Shown: in pieces, positions 34,319 through 43,712 of the stretch
Layout of the letters: each line of letters starts with the position of its first letter
How positions within the stretch are numbered: position 1 is the first letter of the stretch
Assembly: GCF_030124325.1 (NCBI RefSeq)
Contig: NZ_JASKLR010000020.1
Span: 32,157-96,156, forward strand
Direction: 5' to 3'
Origin: Sinorhizobium sp. 8-89
GTDB taxonomy: Bacteria > Pseudomonadota > Alphaproteobacteria > Rhizobiales > Rhizobiaceae
Length of the DNA: 64,000 bases
The notes under the pieces: model-generated
What the model saw: the letters and a program-made list of their open reading frames with translations, nothing else
Databases searched by the model: none
What the model was told of the DNA's origin: nothing
Made by a program: the position numbers and the translations under genes

Positions 34319-37087
34319 TCAGTCCATATCCTCGTTTTCGGGCACGCCGGAATGGTCGCGTTGGCCGTAGACGATTTCGCGCTTGCCGACATGGTTGGCA
34401 GGACCGACAAGGCCCTCCTTCTCCATGCGCTCGACGAGCGAGGCGGCACGGTTGTAGCCGATGCCGAGGCGGCGCTGGATGTAGGACGTCGAGCACTTCT
34501 TGTCGCGCAGCACCACCTTGACCGCTTGGTCGTAGAGCTCGTTGCCGTCCTCGGACGCAATCGCACTCTTGTCGAATACCGCGCCCTGGTCCTCTTCGGC
34601 CTCTTCTTCCTCTTCGTCCGCAGTCACGGTCTCGAGATATTCGGGGCGGCCTTGTGTCTTCAGATGCGCCACGACGTGCTCCACCTCCTGGTCGGAGACG
34701 AAGGGGCCATGGACGCGGGCGATGCGGCCGCCGCCGGCCATGTGCAGCATGTCGCCCTGGCCCAGGAGCTGTTCGGCCCCCTGCTCGCCGAGAATCGTGC
34801 GGCTGTCGATCTTCGAGGTGACCTGGAACGAGATGCGTGTCGGGAAATTCGCCTTGATCGTGCCGGTGATGACATCGACCGACGGCCGCTGCGTCGCCAT
34901 GATCAGGTGAATACCGGCCGCACGCGCCATCTGAGCGAGGCGCTGGATCGCGCCTTCGATTTCTTTGCCTGCCACCATCATCAGGTCGGCCATCTCGTCG
35001 ACGATGACGACGATGTAGGGCATCGGCGCGAGGTCCATTTCCTGCTGTTCGAAGAGCGGCTCGCCCGTACCCTTCTCGAAACCGGTCTGGACTGTCGCGA
35101 GGATCGGTTCTCCCTTCTCGCGCGCGGCCGCCGCACGCTGGTTGTAGCCGTCGATGTTGCGCACGCCGAGGCGCGACATCTTGCGATAGCGGTCCTCCAT
35201 TTCGCGGACCGCCCATTTGAGCGCCATTACGGCTTTCTTCGGGTCGGTCACGACCGGCGTCAAAAGGTGCGGGATGCCGTCGTAGACGGAGAGTTCGAGC
35301 ATCTTCGGATCGACCATGATCAACCGGCATTCCTCCGGCTTCAGCCGGTAAAGCAATGACAGGATCATGGTGTTGATCGCCACCGACTTGCCCGAACCGG
35401 TGGTGCCGGCGACGAGCAGGTGCGGCATCTTGGCGAGTTCGGCAATCACCGGTTCGCCGCCGATGGTCTTGCCGAGGCAGAGCGCCAGCTTGTAGCCGGT
35501 CTTGCGGAAGTCGGCGGACTCGATCAGCTCGCGGAAATAGACGGTCTCGCGGGTAGCGTTCGGCAGCTCGATGCCGATGACGTTGCGGCCGGGCACGACC
35601 GCGACGCGTGCCGAGAGCGCCGACATCGACCGGGCGATATCGTCGGCGAGGTTGATCACGCGGGACGATTTGACGCCCGGCGCCGGCTCGAATTCGTAGA
35701 GCGTGACGACGGGGCCCGGCCGCACATGGATGATCTCGCCCTTGACGCCGAAATCTTCGAGCACGCTTTCGAGGAGCCCCGCATTCTGCTCGAGCTGTTC
35801 CTGCGTCATGAAAAAGCCCCGGCCCTGCGGGGGCTCCTGCAGAAGTTCTTCGGACGGAAACTCGTAGGCGTCGGCGGCCTGGAACCGCTCGGTCGCTCCA
35901 ATTGGCGGCAGCGACGGGGGCGCGCGCTTGACCTGGACCGGCATGGTGATCGCTGCCTTCGTAACGGCCGGCTGAGGGAGCGTATCATTTGCGGGCGTGG
36001 CGGCAAGAATAGGTGCTTCTGGCTGCCGTGAACCGGCCGTAACCGGTTCCACAGCGGGGTCCGTCGCGAGATCCGCAGCAGCGGGCGTGTCGATCCCCGG
36101 CGACGGGGCTGCGACGGAATCCAGAGCGACGGGTTCGGGGCGCCGGCATTCGACGACGCGGAAAAGCGAGGTGATCGCCGTCGGCGGCAACCTGCGGATC
36201 TCCACCGTTTTTGCAACGACAGCTTTCGGACCCGCCGGCGGGGTCGTTCTTGCTGGCTCAGCCTCGGCCATGACGGGCAACTCATCCTCGAGCGGCATGA
36301 ACTCGAAAAAGGCGTGATCGGAGAGATAGGAGAGACGCGTGCCCGACGGCGCGGCATCGAAACCGCAGGCGGCGTCGGAAACTGCCGGTATCGCCAGTGC
36401 TGCTTCCGCGATGGCGGCAGTTGCGGCCGGCTCGGGCGATTCTTCGACGGGCGCTGGCATCACGGCAACCGCCGGTTCATCAGCGCGCTCCTCGCGCGAC
36501 TGGGGCCGACCGGGCCAGGACGGAAGCTGCTGCATCAGCACCCGCAAAAGTTCCGACGGACTGTAGGGCGGCGCCTCAGTCTCGACCGCCGCTGCGGTTT
36601 CCTCCGCAGCCGCTTCCAATATTACCTCCGGCTCGGAAGCCTGCTGGTCCGCTGGCGCATCTCCCTCCGCTTCGGCCGCGCTCTCGTCCATCGACGGCGC
36701 GCGGCGCTTCATGAATTCGCGCTCGGGGGTACGGGTGAAGCGGACATTGGGCGACAGGAAGAAGTGGCTCTCCCAAGTCGTATCGCCGTCATGACCGGTG
36801 ATTTCGGCAAGCGTCGGCAGCGGATCCCGCGTGGAGGCCGTTACCTGGGCCGGAGCATAGGCCGAGCCTTGGCCATAGAGCCGCATCGCGCGCCCGGCAT
36901 AGCCTGCGTCGTCGGCTTCATGGCTGGCGGCCCGACGCGGCGCTTCGAACAGGTGATCGTGTTCGGCGGAGGCCACCGGCATGGGGTGGGCGCTGCTCGG
37001 CGCACCCGGACGCGGTGCCTCGAAATCGTCCGCCTGGTTTGCATCATACAAATTTGCCGTCGAGAAATTTGTCCGGGGAATACGCAT
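34319..37087 (-). CDS. FtsK/SpoIIIE-family DNA translocase lacking the N-terminal membrane domain
   Basis: 922 residues. Residues about 1-430 are a low-complexity Ala/Pro/Glu-rich region with no hydrophobic helices. Residues about 445-780 hold the FtsK alpha and beta motor domains (Walker [18 protein letters not shown], Walker [15 protein letters not shown], then [19 protein letters not shown]). The C-terminal gamma winged helix is near 855-905 ([20 protein letters not shown], then [12 protein letters not shown]) and should read KOPS-like orientation sequences. Canonical FtsK has four membrane helices at its N-terminus. Here they are absent, so the protein is probably cytoplasmic. It may help replicon dimer resolution or segregation next to repAB. 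Confidence 0.9.
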   Translation of the reverse strand: MRIPRTNFSTANLYDANQADDFEAPRPGAPSSAHPMPVASAEHDHLFEAPRRAASHEADDAGYAGRAMRLYGQGSAYAPAQVTASTRDPLPTLAEITGHDGDTTWESHFFLSPNVRFTRTPEREFMKRRAPSMDESAAEAEGDAPADQQASEPEVILEAAAEETAAAVETEAPPYSPSELLRVLMQQLPSWPGRPQSREERADEPAVAVMPAPVEESPEPAATAAIAEAALAIPAVSDAACGFDAAPSGTRLSYLSDHAFFEFMPLEDELPVMAEAEPARTTPPAGPKAVVAKTVEIRRLPPTAITSLFRVVECRRPEPVALDSVAAPSPGIDTPAAADLATDPAVEPVTAGSRQPEAPILAATPANDTLPQPAVTKAAITMPVQVKRAPPSLPPIGATERFQAADAYEFPSEELLQEPPQGRGFFMTQEQLEQNAGLLESVLEDFGVKGEIIHVRPGPVVTLYEFEPAPGVKSSRVINLADDIARSMSALSARVAVVPGRNVIGIELPNATRETVYFRELIESADFRKTGYKLALCLGKTIGGEPVIAELAKMPHLLVAGTTGSGKSVAINTMILSLLYRLKPEECRLIMVDPKMLELSVYDGIPHLLTPVVTDPKKAVMALKWAVREMEDRYRKMSRLGVRNIDGYNQRAAAAREKGEPILATVQTGFEKGTGEPLFEQQEMDLAPMPYIVVIVDEMADLMMVAGKEIEGAIQRLAQMARAAGIHLIMATQRPSVDVITGTIKANFPTRISFQVTSKIDSRTILGEQGAEQLLGQGDMLHMAGGGRIARVHGPFVSDQEVEHVVAHLKTQGRPEYLETVTADEEEEEAEEDQGAVFDKSAIASEDGNELYDQAVKVVLRDKKCSTSYIQRRLGIGYNRAASLVERMEKEGLVGPANHVGKREIVYGQRDHSGVPENEDMD

Positions 37088-37478
37088 GGCCTGAAAACTC
37101 GAAATTCATTATCGAAGGGGCTGTCTCAAGCGAATAGGAAATGAAGGTTAACAAGTCCCTTCCAGCACCTCGCCGAATGGATCGCGCGCCGGGTCGAAAC
37201 GTGCCGCCGGTTCTCTTTCCGACCCGCGCACTCAAGCGTTTCCGGGCGTTCCGCAAGAAAATCCCGCCACCGTGGCGAGCCGTTCAATTTCTGTTTCAGA
37301 TCAGGAAAATTCTCCGCCGCGGCAATTGCCACCGCCATAGCTGACACCTAGTGACCATCAACTCCCGCCCCTCCGTTACTTACTATCGCCTTAGTCGGCC
37401 CATAGGCAGTCCCTTGTGCGTCGCAACATAGCTCGCAGGCAGTGACCTTTTAGTTGCTAACAAGGACGAAGATTGCTG
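37088..37478. other. Intergenic region between ftsK-like and acyltransferase genes
   Basis: 391 bp. It contains the divergent upstream regions of the minus-strand FtsK gene and the plus-strand acyltransferase. Short open frames on the minus strand (for example 37126-37347) have no ribosome-binding site or family likeness. No dif-like XerCD site was recognised. Confidence 0.4.
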
Positions 37479-38633
37479 ATGGCTGACCATGCTTCCCGCA
37501 AGATCCGAATCGATTGCCTGGATGGGCTTCGAGGCCTGGCGTCTCTCTGGGTTATGGTTGGCCATGCGCTGTTGCTGACGGGTTGGCGCCTGCCCGTTCT
37601 GTCGGAGCCTGATCTCGGCGTCGATCTCTTCATCATGCTTTCCGGTTTCCTGATGGTGTTTCACTATCAACTGCGTGCCGGCAAGGAGCCATGGGATCTG
37701 ACCTCGACCTGGGTACGCTTCTGGGTCCGGCGTTTCCTCAGGATCGCGCCTCTCTACTATGTCCTCCTGGCCGTTGCCTTCATGCTCGGTGCCTGGCTGT
37801 TCGAATCGAGAATGATCATCGACGCCTTCCTCGAAAGAACGCCGCAGTCACCCCAGCGCTATCTCGACAACGGCGTGAGAAACGGGCTGATGCATGTCAG
37901 CTTTCTTTTCGGTCTCTCTCCCGACTACGCTTACCGGACTCCCCTGCCGGACTGGAGCATAGGGCTCGAAATGCAGTTCTATGCGGCCTTTCCCTTCATC
38001 ATGCTTCTGCTCAAGAAAGGCGGCTGGCTGAAAGGTGCGCTCTTCACGGCCGTTATTGCCCTCGCGATCGTTTCGACGTTGAGCCTGTTCGGCGTTCACT
38101 TTCCAATGCCGGCCTTCCTGCCGTTGAAGATGCATATCTTTCTCAGCGGAATGCTGTTGGCGCTTGGTCTTCACGCGGACGGGCCGAAGGCTGTTCTCCA
38201 TGGCGGTGCCGCCATGGCGCTCGCTCTGCTGCCGATCGGCGGCGATATGACGATGACGAAAATGCTGATGCGCGTCATGCTCGTCGCCGTCTTCTTCGCG
38301 CTGCTCTATCATCGGCTGGCCGGCGATGGTTTGGGCGCGCGGCTTCGCGCAGTTTCCTCGTCCCTCGGAAACAGGTTTTTTCATTGGCTCGGGGAACTTT
38401 CATTCGGGGCATATCTCTGGCACCTCATCTTTCTGCAGCCGATTGCTGCCTATTTCATCGGCGCTTTCGGCGACACGATGACAGCGCCTGTGCGGTTCGC
38501 CGTGGTTACCGCCATCCTGGTGCCCTTGGTTTACACCGCTGCCTGCCTGACGTTCTTCGCGGTCGAAAAACCTGGCCAGAGGCTCGCCAAGCGTTTGATC
38601 GACAGGCGAAAACCTCAGCCGGTCGGGGCATAA
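37479..38633 (+). CDS. Acyltransferase-3 family membrane protein (OafA-like)
   Basis: 384 residues with about ten transmembrane helices. The N-terminal IRIDCLDGLRGLASLWVMVGHALL contains the R-x10-H pair typical of acyltransferase-3 enzymes. FIMLSGFLMVFHYQLR and RIAPLYYVLL follow, then WSIGLEMQFYAAFPFIML. These enzymes O-acylate sugars of surface polysaccharide or other exported molecules. The ATG at 37479 follows AAGGACGAA. No polysaccharide genes are adjacent, so the acceptor is unknown. Confidence 0.87.
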   Translation: MADHASRKIRIDCLDGLRGLASLWVMVGHALLLTGWRLPVLSEPDLGVDLFIMLSGFLMVFHYQLRAGKEPWDLTSTWVRFWVRRFLRIAPLYYVLLAVAFMLGAWLFESRMIIDAFLERTPQSPQRYLDNGVRNGLMHVSFLFGLSPDYAYRTPLPDWSIGLEMQFYAAFPFIMLLLKKGGWLKGALFTAVIALAIVSTLSLFGVHFPMPAFLPLKMHIFLSGMLLALGLHADGPKAVLHGGAAMALALLPIGGDMTMTKMLMRVMLVAVFFALLYHRLAGDGLGARLRAVSSSLGNRFFHWLGELSFGAYLWHLIFLQPIAAYFIGAFGDTMTAPVRFAVVTAILVPLVYTAACLTFFAVEKPGQRLAKRLIDRRKPQPVGA

Positions 38634-38739
38634 TCCTTCGGAGGAGAGCCGTCAGACGTTCTCAGGCGTAAACGTTAGAAACCGGCCGGAGACCGCGACG
38701 GCAGGAGGCACCGCGGCCGCGCGCGATCGCCCCAGCCGT

Positions 38740-39612
38740 TCAGGTGCTATTGATCATTCCGTTCATCCCGTTCGGGTAAAAGCCACCCTTCGTCGCGCCC
38801 TCCTGATCAGTGAGATACACGATGCGCAACACCTCTTGCGGGGTCCGGGTGAAGCCTATCGCATCCGGCGTCGAAGGAACGATATTGGCCTTGCCGTCCA
38901 TCTGGATGCCTTGATCCTTATCTTCCGATCCATCGATTTTGTCACGAGCATCAGAAACTGCATTCGCCGCCTTCCAGGCTTGCTCGCCCATTCTGTAGAG
39001 CGTGGATCGCGCCATTCCCATGTGGTAGGCCTCAACGGCCAGGATACCGGCGGCTGCAGCGAGAAAATCCTTGTTCCTCAATACTGTCGCCGCGCCGGCA
39101 TAGGCGGTAACGCCGACGTCTTCGAACAGCATGCCACCGAGCACAAAGTTCATCTCGTTGCCGAAGGGATCAAAGTCCTCGCCAAAGCCCGCGGCTTTTG
39201 CGACCGCTGTAAAGCCCGCATCGAAATCGATGGCCGGTCTGGGCACCGCCTGATCTCCGAGAGTCTTGCGATAGAATCGGACATGCGCCAGTTCGTTTTC
39301 CGCCACCTCGCGCATGAACTCACCGATGGCGGGCGTATCGAAAGAAACCTGGCTGCCACCGGTTACCGGGCCAGCTTCCGCGCCCGCATCAGTATCATCG
39401 ATCCCTTTCCCGGTTGTGCCGCGCAGATAATACTCGGCTTCCATGTACTCCAGGTTGAGCGCGAACTGGAAAATATCCTCATCCATAATGTCCCCCGGCT
39501 CGTCGGCACGCGAAACCGGCGCAAGACCTGGGCTCGAGGCGAGCGTCGCTCCAAGGCCCAGCTGCAAGAGGAGACGGCGCGGAAGAAAAAGTGAAGGCAC
39601 CGGACGGATCAT
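38740..39612 (-). CDS. Exported ferritin-like (Ferritin_2) domain protein
   Basis: 290 residues. An N-terminal twin-Arg-like signal (SLFLPRRLLLQLGLGATLASS) probably directs export. The mature part begins DEDIFQFALNLEYMEAEYYLRGTTG, the first helix of the Ferritin_2 family, with Glu residues that would bind iron. VAENELAHVRFYRKTLGD and AVEAYHMGMARSTLYRMG supply further E/H ligands. The protein may store metal or detoxify peroxide in the periplasm. Confidence 0.83.
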   Translation of the reverse strand: MIRPVPSLFLPRRLLLQLGLGATLASSPGLAPVSRADEPGDIMDEDIFQFALNLEYMEAEYYLRGTTGKGIDDTDAGAEAGPVTGGSQVSFDTPAIGEFMREVAENELAHVRFYRKTLGDQAVPRPAIDFDAGFTAVAKAAGFGEDFDPFGNEMNFVLGGMLFEDVGVTAYAGAATVLRNKDFLAAAAGILAVEAYHMGMARSTLYRMGEQAWKAANAVSDARDKIDGSEDKDQGIQMDGKANIVPSTPDAIGFTRTPQEVLRIVYLTDQEGATKGGFYPNGMNGMINST

Positions 39613-40054
39613 GGCTTTCTCCTTAAAGCCCGCCCGGCGTCAGTTTTGGCGCCCCGATCACGCGGGCCAATTAACGTCCAACATCATCAAAGACCAAATG
39701 TTCCGTACCTCAAGATCCTGGGAAAGCGGGAGCTTTTTAGGCCGGCCTTTTGGGTTCGAAAGCGGCCGTTCAGCGCGCCCTTGGCATAGTTTTGAGGCAT
39801 TGGGTATTCTGGCGAAATAGATCCTCCTGCTCAGTGGCTCCCGCCCCTTTTGCTGAGCCCGCTCGATGCAGTCGACGGCCCTGACCGGATCTCGGGTGCC
39901 TGATCCAGGACGATCGACATGACGTCCTGATGGAGAAGGTCAAATTTCTCTGTTGTGTATGAATTTCGAGTAGAGCAGGGGCGAGCGGTGTTTTTCGCAT
40001 AGATTTTCCCCTCATCCACCTGCCAGCCCCGTCTCCCGCAAGCGGGGAGATCTA
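39613..40054. other. Intergenic region with a short inverted-repeat element
   Basis: The gap between the ferritin-like gene and repeat copy 3 has no supported gene. Near its right end it holds CCCCTCATCC followed by the palindrome TCTCCCCGC-like sequence GTCTCCCGCAAGCGGGGAGA (40031-40050). That is a common dispersed rhizobial intergenic element. Nothing else convincing was seen. Confidence 0.5.
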
Positions 40055-40153
40055 CTGCATGTTTCCTTGGATCGTAACCGGTCCAAGGAAACAGCAGTAA
40101 TTCAAAGTGCTACAGCGTCCTTTGCGCGTCTGATAAGACGCGCGGCGCTGTAG
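40055..40153 (+). repeat. Rhizobial intergenic palindromic repeat, copy 3 (two-hairpin form)
   Basis: The left hairpin has arms TTTCCTTGGA and TCCAAGGAAA around ATCGTAACCGG-type loop sequence (about 40061-40091). The right part is AGTGCTACAGCGTCCTTTGC, then GCGTCTGATAAGACGCGCGG and CGCTGTAG. This long form and copy 4 show that the repeat unit has two hairpins. It lies directly downstream of the repB stop. Confidence 0.85.
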
Positions 40154-40178
40154 GATGAGGGGCTTAGCCCTGAACCGC

Positions 40179-41231
40179 TCAAATCAGGGACTTCTGGTTC
40201 TCCATAAAGGTCGCGTGCCACTTCGCCAGCATCGACACCGCTTCCTTGAGGAAGGCCGGGTGGGTGCCAGGCAGGAACTCGATTCTTGGGGCTTTTCCGT
40301 CAAGCCTCAGCCGTGCGAAGACACGGCCCGCCTCGTCTCTCAGTTCCTCCGGCTTGTCCGGCTCCGGCTTGTCGCTCTGCGACAGGCGATTGAAGACGAG
40401 CTGAAAGCGCTGGTCGGTGTCTGCAGCGCGGAACCGCGGCAAACCGACTTCCTCGTCCGCCAGTCCGCGGGCCTCTTCCCTTTCGAGCAGCGTGGCAATC
40501 GCCATCCACCGCTCGCGTCCGGCTTTCGGCGCCGGGCCGATCGCCCGCACCAGATGATGCGGTACGCTGTCCGCCACCTGCAGCAGGCGCGACAGCTCGC
40601 TCTTCTGCACGGCAAGCGCGTCGCCGATCACCTTGCGCTCGAATCCGCGCGCGGCGAGCGTCGCGGCGAAAAGCGCGCGCTCGATGAAAGAAAGATTGCG
40701 TCGCTCCGCGTTTTCCTTGCCTTGGGCGAGCACCAGTTCATCGTCGGAAAGCGGCCGGACGATCGCCTTCACCAGGAGCTCGAGCCGGCGCACCGCCTTT
40801 AGGCGGCGATGGCCGTAGGCAGTCTGGTAATGACCCTGCTTTTCCGGGTGCGGCCGCACGAGGATCGGCGATTGCTGGCCGTTTTCGCGGATGCTTTCGA
40901 CCAGCGCCAGAAAGTCGGGATCGTCCACTTCGCCGTCCGTCAACCGGTCCTCGACGAAGGAGGCCTCGACCAGGACAGGATCGAGCGCAACCACCCGCTC
41001 GCCCTGCGTGAGAGCTTCCCGCAACACGCGTGCTTCTTCCGCCTCGCGGGTAATGTTGCCGAGCGAAAGCCCCATGGCTCGGACCGCTCCGGATGCCGCA
41101 CGCGGCGCATCGGCGGCCGTCTGCCGGTTGACAGGTGTCAACTCGCTCGGGCTGGCCTGTTCCGAAGGTGCCGCAGGAGTGCCACCTGCAAACAGCGCCC
41201 GCAATTCGTTTTTCCTGTTGTTGCCAGCCAT
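40179..41231 (-). CDS. repB: Plasmid partition protein RepB (ParB family)
   Basis: RepB (350 residues) is the centromere-binding partner of RepA. The ParB/Spo0J N-terminal domain is near 90-180 (FLALVESIRENGQQSPILVRPHP, YGHRRLKAVRRL). The box II Arg-rich helix ENAERRNLSFIERALFAATL follows, then the HTH (VIGDALAVQKSELSRLLQVA near residue 210). It lies 3 bp downstream of repA, as in repABC operons. The next gene downstream would normally be repC, but only repeat DNA and a ferritin-like gene follow. Confidence 0.88.
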   Translation of the reverse strand: MAGNNRKNELRALFAGGTPAAPSEQASPSELTPVNRQTAADAPRAASGAVRAMGLSLGNITREAEEARVLREALTQGERVVALDPVLVEASFVEDRLTDGEVDDPDFLALVESIRENGQQSPILVRPHPEKQGHYQTAYGHRRLKAVRRLELLVKAIVRPLSDDELVLAQGKENAERRNLSFIERALFAATLAARGFERKVIGDALAVQKSELSRLLQVADSVPHHLVRAIGPAPKAGRERWMAIATLLEREEARGLADEEVGLPRFRAADTDQRFQLVFNRLSQSDKPEPDKPEELRDEAGRVFARLRLDGKAPRIEFLPGTHPAFLKEAVSMLAKWHATFMENQKSLI

Positions 41232-41234
41232 GTC

Positions 41235-42506
41235 TTAGCGCCCCCAGGCCGCGTGAATGAGAGCCTCGATTTCGCCGTTGACGGCGTTCAACGATTCGAT
41301 CGCCCGGTCGTAAGTCGCGCGGGTAAAATTCTCCCGGCCCACCTCGTAGAGCGTCTGTTTCGTCAGGCCGGCATCCGAGATCGCCGTCGACTTCACCATG
41401 GCCGACGTCAGCACCCGATCGCCGAAGAGCGAGCGCATGAAGCCGACGATCTGCGCCTGCGGCCCGTCATTAGGCTCGAAGCGGGTGACGAGATAGCGCA
41501 GGAAATCAAAGTTGAGCTCGCCGCCGGCCTCGCGCACGACGCTGAGGAGATCCGAGGTCATGTAGAGGAACTGGTTCATCGAGGCGACGTCGAGCATCTG
41601 CGGATGCACGGTGACGATGACCGAAGTCGAAGCGCAGAGCGCCGAAAGCGTCAGGTAGCCGAGTTGCGGCGGGCAGTCGATGACGACGACGTCGTACTCG
41701 TCGGCAACGGTTGCAAGCGCCGTCTGAACGCGGGCGAAGAAGAGCGGCCCGGCATCCGCGCCGCTCTGGCGCGCGCTCAAGGCCTGCGGCGTCGTGTGCT
41801 CGAACTCCTGCAGTTCGAGATTGCCCGGCACGAGATCGAGCCCGTCGAAATAGGTCTTGCGGATGATGTCCCTGAGCGGCCGCGCCTCGGAATCATAGCG
41901 GATGGCGCCGTAGAGCGTGTCGTTGCCGGTCAGGTCCAGTTCCGGCTGGTAGCCGAACAGCGCCGAAAGCGAGGCCTGCGGATCGAGATCGACCGCGAGA
42001 ACCCGATGGCCGGTCAGGGCGAGATATTGGGCGAGATGGACCGACGAGGTTGTCTTGCCGGAGCCTCCCTTGAAGTTGGTGACGGAAACGACCTGCAGAT
42101 GCTCGCCCTTCGCGCTGTCGCGCCATTTCAGGTAGCTGCGCGCCTTGGCGCCGTTGCCCTTGACCAGCGCCTGGTCGGCAAGATGACGCCGAAGCGCATT
42201 GATGTCGAAAAGCGAATAGGAGCGCCGCCCGCCCGCACCGGTGTCAGGCTGGGGGCCCTCGCCTGCCAGCGACAATTGCCGAAGATAACCGTCGGAAACG
42301 CCGATCAGCTTGGCGGCCTCGCCGGAGGTGAAGCTCCGGAGCGTCTTCATCGCCGTCGGCGCGAACAGGCGGTCGCGCATCGCTTTCAACTGCTCGGAAA
42401 GCGCCCGTGCATCCGCCGCGATCGCCTCGTCCGCCGGTCGCCGATATGCCGTCGCGCTCAAGCCCCCCGCTTCTCCGGCCGCCGCCGTCGATCCCGCCAT
42501 ATCCAT
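41235..42506 (-). CDS. repA: Plasmid partition ATPase RepA (ParA family)
   Basis: 423 residues. The N-terminal MerR-like HTH region is TLRSFTSGEAAKLIGVSDGY (about 50-70). The deviant Walker A motif VTNFKGGSGKTTSSVHLAQY is near 135, followed by DLDPQASLSALFGYQPE, IDCPPQLGYLTLSA and VTVHPQMLD. The C-terminus KQTLYEVGRENFTRATYDRA then IESLNAVNGEIEALI is diagnostic of RepA of repABC plasmids. The ATG at 42506 (MDMAGSTAAA) is preferred to an in-frame start at 42569. RepA also represses its own operon in this family; candidate palindromes lie at 42604-42667. Confidence 0.9.
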   Translation of the reverse strand: MDMAGSTAAAGEAGGLSATAYRRPADEAIAADARALSEQLKAMRDRLFAPTAMKTLRSFTSGEAAKLIGVSDGYLRQLSLAGEGPQPDTGAGGRRSYSLFDINALRRHLADQALVKGNGAKARSYLKWRDSAKGEHLQVVSVTNFKGGSGKTTSSVHLAQYLALTGHRVLAVDLDPQASLSALFGYQPELDLTGNDTLYGAIRYDSEARPLRDIIRKTYFDGLDLVPGNLELQEFEHTTPQALSARQSGADAGPLFFARVQTALATVADEYDVVVIDCPPQLGYLTLSALCASTSVIVTVHPQMLDVASMNQFLYMTSDLLSVVREAGGELNFDFLRYLVTRFEPNDGPQAQIVGFMRSLFGDRVLTSAMVKSTAISDAGLTKQTLYEVGRENFTRATYDRAIESLNAVNGEIEALIHAAWGR

Positions 42507-42603
42507 TCCCAAATGCCCTCTCTCGCGTTTCGCATCGCATTCACGGCAGCAATCAACCGGCAACAGCATCCGTTTGACGGTCGCGCAAATGCGCCCGCAA
42601 CGT

Positions 42604-42667
42604 CTTCTAACAGGCCTGTCGCTGAACTACGCTGAAATGCGGAATATGCGATCTATTCCGTTAGAAG
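42604..42667. promoter_or_regulatory. Nested inverted repeats upstream of repA
   Basis: An outer pair CTTCTAAC (42604-42611) / GTTAGAAG (42660-42667) encloses a tight palindrome CGGAATA-TGCGATC-TATTCCG (42640-42660, 7-bp arms, 7-bp spacer) and an 8-bp CAGGCCTG. It stands 98-161 bp upstream of the RepA start, where RepA/RepB operators or parS sites are expected. The known parS consensus of repABC plasmids is not clearly matched. Confidence 0.55.
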
Positions 42668-42694
42668 GTGATTCATCCTCTGATTCGCGTCAAG

Positions 42695-42711
42695 CCATTT
42701 CGGGGAAATGG
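42695..42711 (-). terminator. Hairpin at the end of the sugar importer operon
   Basis: Perfect arms CCATTTC/GAAATGG with a GGG loop start 9 bp past the permease stop. There is no T-run on the minus strand. It separates the importer operon from repA, and may also be part of the repA control region. Confidence 0.4.
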
Positions 42712-42719
42712 TGATAGCT

Positions 42720-43712
42720 TCACCGGTTCGGTGGGGCGCGACCATAGAAGAGCAGCATCACGATGATGACGACACCGTAGACGATCTGGCGGCCCGCTTC
42801 CGGCATCTGCATCACCGAGAGGATCGATTGCAGGAGCGTGATCAGGATGACGCCGGCAACCGTGCCTAGGTAGGAGCCGCGACCGCCGAGGATAGAGGTG
42901 CCACCGAGCACGACGGCCGCGATTGCCGGCAGCAGATAGGCATCGCCCATCGCTTGCGCCGCCTTCGACGCATAGCCAGCGAGCAGCACGCCGCCGAAGG
43001 CGCTGAGCGCGCCCGAGATCGCGAAGGCGATCATGACGATGCGGCGCGTATCGACACCCGAAAGATAGGCTGCGCGTTCGCTGTTGCCGATCCCGTAGAC
43101 GGCCCGACCGAAGGAGGTGCGCGTGAACAGGAACACCATTATGGCGCTGATCGCCGCCCAGACGATGATGGCGTTCGGCAGGCCAGGAATGACGAATCCC
43201 GTTGCGAGCCAGCGTATGGCAGGTGGTGCGGAATCCTGCGGCGAGAAGCCGCCGGTGTAAACGACCATCAGCCCCTGAGCGACGACATTGCTCGCAAGCG
43301 TCACGATCATCGACGGAATGCGCAGATAGGCGACGCCGAAGCCGTTGACGAGTCCGAAGGCAGCCCCGCAGAGCACGCCAATGGGAATGGCCATGATCGG
43401 ACCCGCGCCACCGAAGCCTGCGGCCGCGCAGGCCATCATCGCTCCGGTCGTCATCACCCAGGGAACGGAAAGATCGATATGGCCGAGAAGGATCACGACC
43501 ATCATGCCGGCGGCCACCACCCCGAGGAAGGAAGCGACCTTGAGCTGCTGCAGGAGGTAGTTGAGCGACAGGAAGTTGCTGGAATAAAGGCTGCTTAAGA
43601 AGAGCAGCAGCAGGATGCAGCCGAAAGCGGTGAGCACGGCCGGATCGGCCCGGCGAAGAAATGCAGGCAGGCGAGCCCTGATCGAGATACGGTTCTCTGA
43701 AGTCTCGCTCAT
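42720..43712 (-). CDS. Sugar ABC importer, permease 2 (RbsC type)
   Basis: This 330-residue CUT2 permease has about nine to ten membrane helices. Landmarks are GHIDLSVPWVMTTGAMMACA near residue 75, GLVNGFGVAYLRIPSMIVTLAS and LGGTSILGGRGSYLGTVAGV. The ATG at 43712 overlaps the stop of permease 1 by 4 bp. Last gene of the operon. Confidence 0.9.
   Translation of the reverse strand: MSETSENRISIRARLPAFLRRADPAVLTAFGCILLLLFLSSLYSSNFLSLNYLLQQLKVASFLGVVAAGMMVVILLGHIDLSVPWVMTTGAMMACAAAGFGGAGPIMAIPIGVLCGAAFGLVNGFGVAYLRIPSMIVTLASNVVAQGLMVVYTGGFSPQDSAPPAIRWLATGFVIPGLPNAIIVWAAISAIMVFLFTRTSFGRAVYGIGNSERAAYLSGVDTRRIVMIAFAISGALSAFGGVLLAGYASKAAQAMGDAYLLPAIAAVVLGGTSILGGRGSYLGTVAGVILITLLQSILSVMQMPEAGRQIVYGVVIIVMLLFYGRAPPNR

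Noticed and set aside
37088..37478. A dif site for XerCD next to the FtsK gene
   Set aside because: No 28-bp sequence with the expected two AT-rich half-sites was seen.
40160..40170. GGGCTTAGCCC hairpin as the incA-type antisense RNA terminator expected between repB and repC
   Set aside because: The arms are only 5 bp, with no T-run and no repC; not enough to call an antisense RNA.
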